A DNA stretch of 64,000 nt, from the NCBI GenBank assembly GCA_963169765.1, contig CAUJEN010000192.1:1-64000 (forward strand), in the 5' to 3' direction. The stretch comes from QWHO01 sp021404945. GTDB taxonomy: Bacteria; Vulcanimicrobiota; Xenobia; Xenobiales; QWHO01. A model generated the notes under the pieces. It saw only the letters and a list, made by a program, of their open reading frames with translations, was not told the origin of the DNA and did not search any database. Of the stretch, positions 43,353 to 52,121 are shown in pieces (the first letter of the stretch is position 1; every line of letters starts with the position of its first letter). Made by a program: the position numbers and the translations under genes.

Positions 43353-46300
43353 CTAAAGGTCATAGATAGACTGACTCCCGACATCGAGCAAAATGTTGAT
43401 CACCTGCTTCTGGTAAGGTTTGGGCAAATCAAAGTGTTGGGCCAAAGACGCAGCCAGCTCCTTGAAGCTGGGAACCGGTGGAGACTCGTTGGCCGGGGCC
43501 GATTGGGAAGATGCCTGGGCCGGGTGGGCCGAGGCTGAAGGGCTACCAGGGTTGCGGCCCTGCAAGAGATGCAGCAGAGCCTCGAAGTCCTCCAGGTCCT
43601 CCTCGTCGGTGAGCTTATCCTTCCGCAGGCTGGTGCGATGCAGAAAGGGGGCGAAGCGAAAGCGGCCAGGCTGCAGAATCCGGGCTTCCCAGGGCTCGAT
43701 GATCCGCTCGGTGGGAAAGGAGGCGAGATGACTCTCGAGCTCGCTCAGGGGCACCCCGCCCGCGCGCTCCACCTGCAAAATCCTGGGCATCTCCTCCAGG
43801 CGCTCGAGCAGGCTGAGAAAGAACGGTGACTCCTCCCGGCGCTCCTCCAGGAAGGAGGACTCTCGACGGCGCCAGGTGCCAAAACGCTCGCCCGGGTTGA
43901 GATGGTAGACCGTGATGGGTTCCCCAGGCCCCCCCAGAAAGGGCGCTTCGCCGCCAAACTTCTCGGACAACTCGGCCCCGTGAACCTCCAAAAAGTCCTG
44001 AAACTCCAGGCGCAGCTCCAGGGCCGGGGTGCTGACGACCAGCTCATTGAGGCGACTGCCTTTGGAGAGCGCGAACACCCGCCAGCTATCGAAGACCGCA
44101 GCCCGAATCGGACCCACCCGGCTGGCCCTGAGCATGCAGAAGTAGCAGTGGCCCTCGGTGCCGACCGCCCGATTGAGGGCCACCAGGAACTGAGCCAGGC
44201 GCTCCACCACTTCCTCTTCCGGCTGCCCATCCGGGCCCAGGGCCTGGCGGGCAAGCTCGCGCTGGGAGCGGCGCTTATCCAGGTCAGAGAGGCCAGCGCG
44301 CGCCACGAGCCAGGCCCGGATCTCCGACTTCATCTCGTGCAACTCCCGGTCGGAGATTGGCTCCAAGGTCTCCACCGGCTCAGCGGGCGCCTTGCTCAGG
44401 GCCACGCTGGTCATCTCGGGCAGGGGCATGACTTGCTCCAGGGCCAGCCGACCCAGAGCCTCGGAGGCGCCCAGCACCACGGCGGGATCGCTGTCCTGAC
44501 GAGCGCGACTGAGCTCGTACTGCGCAATGAGCCGATCATTTCGATCACGAATCTCCTCAGTGGTCGCCATCAAGCGAACCGCCAGCGCTCGGGTATGGGA
44601 CCGGGGCGAATCAAGCAGACCGTGCAGCCGCGTGCGCAGCAACTGCCGAAAGCGCGCCTCGTCATACTGCTTGAAGCGCCGCTCGAATTGCACGTCTTCG
44701 GAGATTGCCAGGGCAAAGAGAACGTGCAGCGCCAGAAACTCCAGCTCCTCGGGAGTATCCACGGCTCGCGCCAGCGGCTCATAGACTTCCAGCTTGAGTC
44801 CCTGAGGACGGCTCAGAAGGTCCACCAGACTCTCGCGGGTAGGTCCATCGAGCACCACCGAGGTGGCGCTGGCCAGGGCCGGCGAACGGGCCAGTTGCTG
44901 CAGACTGGCGAGCAGCTCAGGCTGCTCGAGCAGCGACAAGTAAGTGGGCCGAGCCGACAGAATCCGACCCACGGAAGAATGGACCTGCTCCAGTGTGCGG
45001 GCCTCCTCGAGCAGAGCCTCGCTGCGACCCAGCAAGGGATCCTGGCCCAGCTCGTACATCAACTCGGGCAGTCGATCCACCTCGGGAAAGGCGACCAGCT
45101 TCCCAGACCAACCCTCAGGCAGCTCGGCTGGATCCTCGAGAAACCTGTAACTGTAGTTTCCCCGGGCATCCAACTCACCGATCACGGCTGAACAGCGGGG
45201 GCGGCCGCTCTCCAGTCCGGCCATCACCATTCGGTTGAAGCTAAAGGCAGTGAAACCTTTGATGAAGGTGAACTTCCCCTGCTCGGCCGGCTCTTCGTCC
45301 CCCAGCTTCTTCCACAAGATCGTGCGATCATAATCAGCTGAAAAGCAAGCCATCATCGGGCGGCCAGCCCGGTTGAAAACCTCGAGATCGCGCTCATTGA
45401 GCTGATCGATGGCTGCAAAGCGTCCCAACACGTGACCGGTAAAGGTCAGCCCCTCGCGAGCCGGTCGAGTCACCTCGGCGGCAGAGCCGAGATACTCCCA
45501 CCAGAACCCTTCCTGACCAGGTTTCACAAAACGGGCCATCAAGCGTCCCCCGGCCAGCTGCAAGAGACTCTTGAGACCGTCCTCGCTGGCCTGCTCGAGG
45601 GAGAAGCCGCGTAAGCCCAGATCAAAGGCACCAGCCACGGCCACCATGGCATACATCGACGTATCCACCCGATCGCCGCTTTCGATCACTCGGTCGAAGG
45701 CCAGCTGGCTCAGCACTCCCACTTCGATGTCCACGAACAAGCACAGAGCCGTCAGAGTGTTGCCATGCACGGGGATACCGCTGGCCGCCAGCAGGGCGCC
45801 CAGGGCCACCTGCTCGTCATTGACCCGAAACTGGCCTTGCGGCAAACGGGGGCGCACAGCATCGACGAAGGCTGCCACCCTCTGCGACTTACTCTCGCGG
45901 GCCAGGTCGCTGAGAATGTCCAGATGGGTGCGCGAGGTCGAGCTCCTCCGGAGCGCTTCGCGCAGGCCCTCATCAAGAATGCCCTCGGGAGGCTGACCGA
46001 AAAGCTCCTCCCAGAGCGTCGAGCTCGGCTCCACATTGAAGTGACGAGCCACCAGGTAGCAAGATCGGGCCGATACCTCCAACGGCCCTCCTGGTTCGAG
46101 GCTTTCGGGGCTGAGGCGCTCTTGCTCGAGCTCGACGAAAATGGCCAGAGCGGCCAGCACGGCCGGATGGACGATCCGTCCGCAACGGCGAAGCAGTGTC
46201 TCGAGAGCCCGAAGACGCTCGGAGCTAAATTCGTGGCTGCGCGGATAGAGCCCGGCCAGCACGACAACCTGCTCGCGGGTCCGAGGAGAGCCCGAGGTGC

Positions 46301-46889
46301 GGGCCACGTCCTCCAGGCAGGCCAGGGCACTGCGGCGATGCTGGGTCATTGCCCTGAGAAATGCAGCCATCTGGGCCACGGGGGGCACGCTACGGAAAAC
46401 CGGACGACGGTCGGGGACCGGCTCGAAGTCCTGGACCGGGAGCCCTTCAGGGAATTCGAAAACATACCGGAACTCATGCTCTTCACGAGTGAGCAGGAAC
46501 TCCACCATGCTCGAATCGGGGGGAACGCGCGTCTGGCTGGCCCGAGCCGTCTCCACCTCTTCCGGCTCGACCTCGGGCGGGCTCTGGAAGGTCACCCGAA
46601 CCGACCGATTGTCGGGCAGGGGCACGCTCAAGATCACCTGTTTCTGGCCCCGATCGGCGGACTCGGTGGATTTCACCGGCGGTCCGGTCAGGCGAGCTGG
46701 AAGCCCAAAAAGGCGCTCGCCCGTGATCAGACTGAAGAACTCCACCCGCTCCGTGCCGGGCACCACCCGCAGTCGCGCCTCCTTGGAGACCGACTCGCGA
46801 GTCCAGACCGACTCGGGCCGCTCGGCGTGTGCTTCGGACGCGCTCTTCCCGCGCAGCTTGCGCACCAGGCTCCCGAGAAAATCAGTCAC
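43353..46889 (-). CDS. Large protein of unknown function, 1178 residues
   Basis: A single frame overlaps the end of thrS by 4 bases and encodes 1178 residues. There is no signal peptide or clear membrane segment. The first ~160 residues look like a beta domain with Glu/Pro-rich linkers; the middle (about 170-900) is a series of helices with many Leu/Ala/Arg, suggestive of a solenoid; a CYFCMLRASR segment lies near residue 915; the tail from about 1110 is Pro/Ser/Ala-rich and ends in a helix (KPYQKQVINILLDVG). No enzyme motif is recognised. Translational coupling to thrS suggests co-expression only. It could be a scaffold or motility/secretion component; I cannot say more. Confidence 0.82.
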   Translation of the reverse strand: MTDFLGSLVRKLRGKSASEAHAERPESVWTRESVSKEARLRVVPGTERVEFFSLITGERLFGLPARLTGPPVKSTESADRGQKQVILSVPLPDNRSVRVTFQSPPEVEPEEVETARASQTRVPPDSSMVEFLLTREEHEFRYVFEFPEGLPVQDFEPVPDRRPVFRSVPPVAQMAAFLRAMTQHRRSALACLEDVARTSGSPRTREQVVVLAGLYPRSHEFSSERLRALETLLRRCGRIVHPAVLAALAIFVELEQERLSPESLEPGGPLEVSARSCYLVARHFNVEPSSTLWEELFGQPPEGILDEGLREALRRSSTSRTHLDILSDLARESKSQRVAAFVDAVRPRLPQGQFRVNDEQVALGALLAASGIPVHGNTLTALCLFVDIEVGVLSQLAFDRVIESGDRVDTSMYAMVAVAGAFDLGLRGFSLEQASEDGLKSLLQLAGGRLMARFVKPGQEGFWWEYLGSAAEVTRPAREGLTFTGHVLGRFAAIDQLNERDLEVFNRAGRPMMACFSADYDRTILWKKLGDEEPAEQGKFTFIKGFTAFSFNRMVMAGLESGRPRCSAVIGELDARGNYSYRFLEDPAELPEGWSGKLVAFPEVDRLPELMYELGQDPLLGRSEALLEEARTLEQVHSSVGRILSARPTYLSLLEQPELLASLQQLARSPALASATSVVLDGPTRESLVDLLSRPQGLKLEVYEPLARAVDTPEELEFLALHVLFALAISEDVQFERRFKQYDEARFRQLLRTRLHGLLDSPRSHTRALAVRLMATTEEIRDRNDRLIAQYELSRARQDSDPAVVLGASEALGRLALEQVMPLPEMTSVALSKAPAEPVETLEPISDRELHEMKSEIRAWLVARAGLSDLDKRRSQRELARQALGPDGQPEEEVVERLAQFLVALNRAVGTEGHCYFCMLRASRVGPIRAAVFDSWRVFALSKGSRLNELVVSTPALELRLEFQDFLEVHGAELSEKFGGEAPFLGGPGEPITVYHLNPGERFGTWRRRESSFLEERREESPFFLSLLERLEEMPRILQVERAGGVPLSELESHLASFPTERIIEPWEARILQPGRFRFAPFLHRTSLRKDKLTDEEDLEDFEALLHLLQGRNPGSPSASAHPAQASSQSAPANESPPVPSFKELAASLAQHFDLPKPYQKQVINILLDVGSQSIYDL

Positions 46890-48748
46890 TCGGAGGTCAG
46901 CTCGACATCGGGAAAGTTATCCATCAGACGCAGACTGCGCATGCGCTCGAGGGTAGCCAGCAGCTCTCTGAGCGGAACAGTCCTTTGCTCCTTGACCGCG
47001 TAGCGGCGCCAGGTCACTTCAGTGGACTCCTGCTCGCGCTCGCCCACGACCAGCACATTCGGGATCTTCTCGGTGGCGGCAGTGCGGATCTTCTTGTTGA
47101 AGCTGTCCGAGCCCTCATCGAGCTCGACCCGGAATCGCCGTTTTTTGAGCTCGGCCACAACTCGAGCAGCGTACTCCCCGAATTTCTCCATCTGCACTGG
47201 GATCACGCGCACCTGAAGGGGAGCCATCCAGGTGGGGAAGGCGCCTTTGAAGTGCTCCATCAAGAAGGCCAGGAAGCGCTCGTGGGTGCCGAGCGGGGCC
47301 CGATGGATGCAGTAGGGGGTATGCTGGGCCCCGTCGGGACCGATGTAGGTCAGCTTGAACCGCTCGGGCACGGCAAAGTCGAGCTGGTTGGTAGAGGCAG
47401 TCTCCTCGCGACCGACCACGTTGCGGATCTGAAAATCAACCTTAGGTCCGTAAAAGGCGGCCTCGCCGAAGCCCACCTGATACTCGATGCCCAGATTGTC
47501 AAGAATGTGCTGGATGATTTGCTCGGAGCTCTTCCAGGCCTCGGGGTTATCAACGTATTTCTCCGTGTTGGCCGGGTCGTGCACGGACAGGCGCATCCAG
47601 TATTTCGTGATGCGAAACATCTCGTAGTAGTCACGATGTAGCTCGAGCACGGCCCGAAACTCATCTTCGAGCTGCTCGGGGGTGCAATAGATGTGGGCGT
47701 CGTTCATGCACATGCCGCGCACCCGCAAGAGCCCGGCCAGGGCCCCCGAGGGCTCAAAGCGATAGACCTGGCCATACTCGGCCAATCGCAAAGGCAACTC
47801 GCGATACGAGCGCGGCCTCACACCGAAGATCAAATGGTGAAAGGGGCAGTTCATGGGCTTGAGATAGAAATCACGCTCCTCCACCGGCATGGCCGGAAAC
47901 ATGGCTTCCTTGTAGTGCTCGAGGTGGCCCGAAGTCTCAAAAAGTTTTCCATCGGTGACATGAGGGGTAGCGACCCGCACGTAGCCCCCGTCGTGCTCCT
48001 TCTCGCGCGCCAGGGCTTCTAACTCGTCGCGCAGCACCGTGCCGTTCGGCAGCCACAGAGGCAAACCGGCGCCCACCTCGTCGGCGATCATAAACAGCTC
48101 GAGCTCCTTGCCCAGCTTGCGGTGATCGAATTTCTTGGCTTCCTCGCGCTCTCTCTTAAACTCCTCGAGATCTTTCTTGGTAGGAAAGCAGAGCCCGTAG
48201 ATGCGGGTCAGCATCTCGCGCTTCTCGTCTCCTCGCCAGTAGGCCCCGGCCACCGAGTCCAGGCAGAAACAGTCGGAGGGAATGAACCGGGTCGAATCGA
48301 CGTGCGGGCCTGCGCACATGTCCTCGAAGGGGCCGTTGCGATAGAAAGTCAGCGTTTCACCCCCTGAGACCAGCTCGCGGGCATACTCGGCTTTGAGGTG
48401 CTCGCCCTGCCGCTGGAAATCAGCCAGAGCGGTCTCCAGATCCTTTTCCAAGAGCTCGAACTCTTGGTCTTGAGCCAGAATGCGGCGCATTTCCTTCTCG
48501 ATCGCCGGCAGCTCCTCAACCGTGACAGGGCGCGGCAATTGAAAGTCATAGTAAAAACCATTCTCCACGGGTGGACCAAAGCCGAGATGAGCACCCTCGA
48601 CCAGATTTTGAATGGCCTGAGCCAGCACGTGTGCCAGCGAATGGCGACGCTTGTAAAGTGGATCGGCCTGCTTGTCGGACAGATCCATTCCGGCGTAAGA
48701 CTTTCTCATGCGAACCTCGAGCGCGTTTTTTTCCCGCGTTCGCGCCAT
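46886..48748 (-). CDS. thrS: Threonyl-tRNA synthetase lacking the TGS domain
   Basis: The ATG at 48748 has GAGGG about 10 bases upstream and gives 620 residues; an upstream start at 48823 would overlap the divergent gene. The protein starts near the editing domain (RRHSLAHVLAQAI, with the second site MCAGPHVDSTRF) and lacks the ~60-residue TGS domain that precedes it in E. coli-type enzymes. The catalytic core has motif 2 and zinc-site residues (MNCPFHHLIF, RVRGMCMNDAHIYC, then IHRAPLGTHERFLAFLMEH) and an anticodon-binding domain. It attaches threonine to tRNA-Thr. Confidence 0.95.
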   Translation of the reverse strand: MARTREKNALEVRMRKSYAGMDLSDKQADPLYKRRHSLAHVLAQAIQNLVEGAHLGFGPPVENGFYYDFQLPRPVTVEELPAIEKEMRRILAQDQEFELLEKDLETALADFQRQGEHLKAEYARELVSGGETLTFYRNGPFEDMCAGPHVDSTRFIPSDCFCLDSVAGAYWRGDEKREMLTRIYGLCFPTKKDLEEFKREREEAKKFDHRKLGKELELFMIADEVGAGLPLWLPNGTVLRDELEALAREKEHDGGYVRVATPHVTDGKLFETSGHLEHYKEAMFPAMPVEERDFYLKPMNCPFHHLIFGVRPRSYRELPLRLAEYGQVYRFEPSGALAGLLRVRGMCMNDAHIYCTPEQLEDEFRAVLELHRDYYEMFRITKYWMRLSVHDPANTEKYVDNPEAWKSSEQIIQHILDNLGIEYQVGFGEAAFYGPKVDFQIRNVVGREETASTNQLDFAVPERFKLTYIGPDGAQHTPYCIHRAPLGTHERFLAFLMEHFKGAFPTWMAPLQVRVIPVQMEKFGEYAARVVAELKKRRFRVELDEGSDSFNKKIRTAATEKIPNVLVVGEREQESTEVTWRRYAVKEQRTVPLRELLATLERMRSLRLMDNFPDVELTSE

Positions 48749-48842
48749 TTGCGCCGATCCCTCTGGAAGAGCTTGAAGGGGGGAGGCCACGGCTGGTAAA
48801 GTGAGACCGGACCGATATGTCAAGCAAAGGAGTGTGCTTCCT

Positions 48843-49160
48843 GTGCAAGAGACACCTGAAACCCACGAACCTCAATCCGAAGAGCAACCGCAGGGTCATG
48901 CCCTGGGCGCTTTTACCTTTGGCCTTCTGGTGGGAACACTGGTCGGGGCCGCCACCGCCATCTTGCTGACCCCCCAGGCCGGCAGCGAAACCCGCGAGCA
49001 GCTCGGCGACCAGGCCCGCCGCCTCCACGACCGGGCCTCTGGCCTGGCCCATGAGGTCAAAGGCGGGCTCGAGCGACTGGGCCATCGGATGAAACCAACC
49101 GAGAAGACTGAGGGCCAGATTCAAGACCAGTTACCCTCGGATGGAATTCGCATCCTCTAA
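48843..49160 (+). CDS. YtxH-like small membrane protein
   Basis: The GTG at 48843 has AAAGGAG 10 bases upstream and gives 105 residues; the frame reaches 48801. After an acidic, Gln-rich start there is one membrane segment (FTFGLLVGTLVGAATAILLTP) followed directly by the conserved GSETREQL and a helical amphipathic tail, the YtxH/general-stress pattern. The family function is unknown; members are often stress-induced. The next gene starts right after its stop. Confidence 0.85.
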   Translation: MQETPETHEPQSEEQPQGHALGAFTFGLLVGTLVGAATAILLTPQAGSETREQLGDQARRLHDRASGLAHEVKGGLERLGHRMKPTEKTEGQIQDQLPSDGIRIL

Positions 49161-50186
49161 GTGCGAGTTCTCGTAACAGGGGGAACCGGGTACGTCGGTG
49201 AGCCGGTTCTCAAAACCCTGCTCGAGCAGGGCCATGAGGTTCGCGCTCTGGTGCGCGACCCCAGCCGATTGCGGGTGGCCGGAGCTGAGCCGTTCCAGGG
49301 GGACGTCCTCGACCCGGCCACCTTGCTTCCTGCCAGCCAGGGCTGTCAGGCCTGCGTCAACCTGGTGGGAGTCCTGCGCGAAGAGCCTGAGCGAGGCGTC
49401 ACCTTCGACAAGCTCCATTACCAGGCCACCCGCAACCTGCTGACGGCGTGCCAGCAAGCCGAAGTGCGCCGCTTTGTGCAGATGAGTGCCAACGGAGCCG
49501 AGCGGGGACTGCCCTACGCCTATTTTGTCTCCAAAGCAAAAGCCGAAGTTGCAGTGCGGGCCAGCGAGCTTGAAACGGTGATCCTGAGGCCCTCGGTCAT
49601 CTACGGGGGCCCCGGCGACCGTCCAAGTTTCATGGGAACGCTTGAGAGCCTCTTCAGCTGGGCCCCGGCCGTGCCTTACTTTTCCGGCCCGGGTTTTGAG
49701 CTGGCTCCGGTTTCGAGTCGTGAGGTGGCCCTGGCCATCGGAGCCTGCCTGGTTCGCCCCGATGTGACAGGAAAGATTTTCCACCTGTGCGGAGCCGAAG
49801 TTTACAGCTACAAAGATTTGCTGCGACTGGTGCGCGATCTCGGAGGACATAAATCCGTCCTCTTCCCTCTGCCTTACGCCCTGGTCCGGCTTCCCGCCGT
49901 CTGGTTGGGTAAGCAGCGCTGGTTTCCAGCCACGGCAGATATGCTGGGAATGCTCAAGGCCGGCAACATCCGCCCGGCCGGGGCTCCAGACTTCCACGGT
50001 CTGCTCGACGTTCCTGAGGATAGCTTCAAGGAGTGGCTGCTCCAGGGCCGAGACAGACAATCACGTCCCGAGGACGAGCCGGCCGAGCCCCTGCCCCGAG
50101 CTGCTCCCACCCGCGAGCTCTACATCCCCAGAATTGAAGATTTTCCTCCAGGGGAGCTTCCCGGCGCGGGCGAAAAGATTCCTTGA
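49161..50186 (+). CDS. NAD(P)-binding epimerase-like protein (NDUFA9-like atypical SDR)
   Basis: The GTG start directly follows the YtxH stop. The 341-residue protein has the Rossmann motif VLVTGGTGYVGEPVLK, followed by an atypical SDR pattern: VNLVGVLREE, then SANGAERGLPYAYFVSKAKAEVAVRAS with the Tyr-x3-Lys pair (YFVSK), and ILRPSVIYGGPGDR. This matches the complex I NDUFA9/ubiquinone-related SDR group. These proteins bind NADP(H), but the reaction is often unknown. The tail from ~310 is Pro/Arg/Glu-rich. Confidence 0.9.
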   Translation: MRVLVTGGTGYVGEPVLKTLLEQGHEVRALVRDPSRLRVAGAEPFQGDVLDPATLLPASQGCQACVNLVGVLREEPERGVTFDKLHYQATRNLLTACQQAEVRRFVQMSANGAERGLPYAYFVSKAKAEVAVRASELETVILRPSVIYGGPGDRPSFMGTLESLFSWAPAVPYFSGPGFELAPVSSREVALAIGACLVRPDVTGKIFHLCGAEVYSYKDLLRLVRDLGGHKSVLFPLPYALVRLPAVWLGKQRWFPATADMLGMLKAGNIRPAGAPDFHGLLDVPEDSFKEWLLQGRDRQSRPEDEPAEPLPRAAPTRELYIPRIEDFPPGELPGAGEKIP

Positions 50187-50198
50187 GACCCACAACTA

Positions 50199-50227
50199 CT
50201 TACAAACAGCTTCCGAGTAGGTATAAT
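50199..50227 (+). promoter_or_regulatory. Promoter of the ABC-2 permease gene
   Basis: CTTACA (50199-50204) and a perfect TATAAT (50222-50227) are separated by 17 bases. The -10 box contains the ATG at 50226, so that ATG cannot be the translation start from this promoter; the GTG at 50253, with GGAGGTGA at 50234-50241, is preferred. Confidence 0.8.
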
Positions 50228-50252
50228 GAGGAGTGGAGGTGAATCGAGTCTG

Positions 50253-51278
50253 GTGAAATCGCGGGCGCTCTGGTCCGACCCCCTGTTTTTGAAAGAAATG
50301 GCCGCCCAGGCCCGTCGTCGCGTCAAGCGGGGTTTGACCTATCCCGGACTCATGTGGTTCTTCCTCTTCACTCACCTGCCGCCAATCATTTTCTGGAGGG
50401 CAGGTGGCCAGGAAAGTGAGCTGGACGTTCGCGTCTTTTTCTCTTTCTCGGTTCTCCTGCAGACCTGGCTGGTGGCCCTGCGTTCCTCCCTTTACCCGGC
50501 CGTTTCCATGGCCTGCGAAATGCGGGAAGGCACGGTTCCCGTGCTTTTGTCCACCCCTTTGTCCCTGACCCGAGCCCTGAGCGCCAAGCTGCTGGCCTGC
50601 TTACTCCCCCTGTGGGTGGAGATTCTGGCGGTACAACCTCTCTTTTTCGGATTCTACGTCTGGGCCGAGGACCTCTCGATCTGGACGGTGTTGGCCGTGG
50701 ACGGCTTCCTGGTGGCTGTTTCGCTCCTCTTCGGTTGCCTGGGCTTGTGGCTGGGCAGCCAGCTGCCCGAGCCCGAGCGAGCAGCTCATAACGCCAAACT
50801 GGTCGTCATCATGCTGCTGGTGGGCACCCTTTTGCTCGAAAGCCTGCTCACCTGGCCCTTCCTGCTTGTGGGGTCGGTGGTGTGGATGTTCCTGATGTCT
50901 CCCTCGCGTCCCGGCCAGCAGTCCTATCGAGGACTGATCTATGCCCTGGTGGTCGTAGTCTCGCTACCCTTGCTGTTGAGTCTCTCTCAGGGCGCCCTCT
51001 ACAACTTCGAGTTGGTGGCTTTTAACCCGCTACGCTGCGTTTACAGCCTGGGGGAGGAGGTGCCAGCCAACCATCTCGTGCCCGACCTGGTGGATGAGGC
51101 GCGCGTGCGGGAAGGCGGTCTGGATACCAACTTGCAACAGCTCAAAGCCAACTTCGACGATGAGGAAGCCCATCGACGGGCCCGCCATCACCTGCTGCCG
51201 GCCAGCCTGATCTACCTGGGCCTGGCCCTTGTTTTGTTCCGGCTGACGCTGGGGAGACTGCGCCAGCTCCACGGATGA
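50253..51278 (+). CDS. ABC-2 type membrane permease
   Basis: The GTG at 50253 gives 341 residues with six predicted hydrophobic helices: starting at GLTYPGLMWFFLFTHLPPI, then VLLQTWLVALRSSLYPAV, KLLACLLPLWVEILAVQPLF, ILMLLVGTLL-like, and two more, the last near the end. The motif MREGTVPVLLSTPLSLTRAL after the second helix is typical of ABC-2 permeases that lack an ATPase in the same protein. No ATPase gene is adjacent. The substrate is unknown. The next gene overlaps its stop by 4 bases. Confidence 0.85.
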   Translation: MKSRALWSDPLFLKEMAAQARRRVKRGLTYPGLMWFFLFTHLPPIIFWRAGGQESELDVRVFFSFSVLLQTWLVALRSSLYPAVSMACEMREGTVPVLLSTPLSLTRALSAKLLACLLPLWVEILAVQPLFFGFYVWAEDLSIWTVLAVDGFLVAVSLLFGCLGLWLGSQLPEPERAAHNAKLVVIMLLVGTLLLESLLTWPFLLVGSVVWMFLMSPSRPGQQSYRGLIYALVVVVSLPLLLSLSQGALYNFELVAFNPLRCVYSLGEEVPANHLVPDLVDEARVREGGLDTNLQQLKANFDDEEAHRRARHHLLPASLIYLGLALVLFRLTLGRLRQLHG

Positions 51279-52081
51279 ACGAACCGCAGGCCGGGAATCC
51301 GCCGCCTTCCCACCAGCTGCGCGCCCTGGTCGACCGTTCCCAATTCATCGGAGATGCCGGCCGCACGGGCAGCAAAGCCTCTCGTGAGACCGACCCGGAA
51401 GGCTTTCGCAACTTGTTGGCACGGCATGTGGATAAGGACGATGAGCATCAGTGCTACGACGAGCTGCTGGAGCAAGAGCAGGCTCAGAGCTTCGAACGCG
51501 CCGCCGGGGAGGCTTTGGCGGCCTCGCTAGCCCAGACGAGCGAGGCTGAGAAGCGCGACGTTCAATCCCAAATCAAGGATAAGGAGAAGGACGAAGCCGA
51601 AAAGTCAGGCGCAGGATGGCGAGGCCCTCAGCCCATCCTCGGCCTGTCGGTGCTGAGCACACCCGCGCTCTTCCAAGCCAGCTCCCTGGGCAAGCCGGAC
51701 AAGTCCCGCTCGGACCGCAAGGCCGAGCAAGTGTCCCAGGAGATCCTGGCTGCCGAAGCCCGGGTCCAGCCCGAGTTAATCGAAGGTTTACGCGAGATCG
51801 GCCTGACCGCCCCGCTCACCGGGCTGAGCGACCCGCGGCTGGCTGGTGCCGTCCCCGCCTTGCCAGCCGGGGAGGGCTGGGTGGAGTCTCCCACCCGGAC
51901 AGGGCTGAGCTTCGTCTGGCAGCAAGGCCGCACTGGCTACCAACGGCTGGAGTGGGCCGAGCAGCACACCGTGATCGAGACGGCGGTTGGCGAGCGGGTG
52001 CAATGGCTGGAGCGACGCGGCAACAAGATCACCGTCAAGGAGTCAGGACGCGAGAACCCGCGCCGTTTCCCGGGCACTTAG
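51275..52081 (+). CDS. Charged hypothetical protein coupled to the ABC-2 permease
   Basis: The ATG overlaps the permease stop (ATGA). The 268-residue product is acidic and Gln/Glu/Lys-rich in the first half (about 15-115, mostly helical), then has a second region (about 160-268) with strands such as GLSFVWQQGRTGYQRLEW. It has no membrane segment or signal peptide. Co-translation suggests that it is a soluble partner or regulator of the permease. No family recognised. Confidence 0.75.
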   Translation: MNEPQAGNPPPSHQLRALVDRSQFIGDAGRTGSKASRETDPEGFRNLLARHVDKDDEHQCYDELLEQEQAQSFERAAGEALAASLAQTSEAEKRDVQSQIKDKEKDEAEKSGAGWRGPQPILGLSVLSTPALFQASSLGKPDKSRSDRKAEQVSQEILAAEARVQPELIEGLREIGLTAPLTGLSDPRLAGAVPALPAGEGWVESPTRTGLSFVWQQGRTGYQRLEWAEQHTVIETAVGERVQWLERRGNKITVKESGRENPRRFPGT

Positions 52082-52121
52082 CACAGGGTGATGAAAAGGC
52101 CTGATTTGATTGGCGTTTGCT

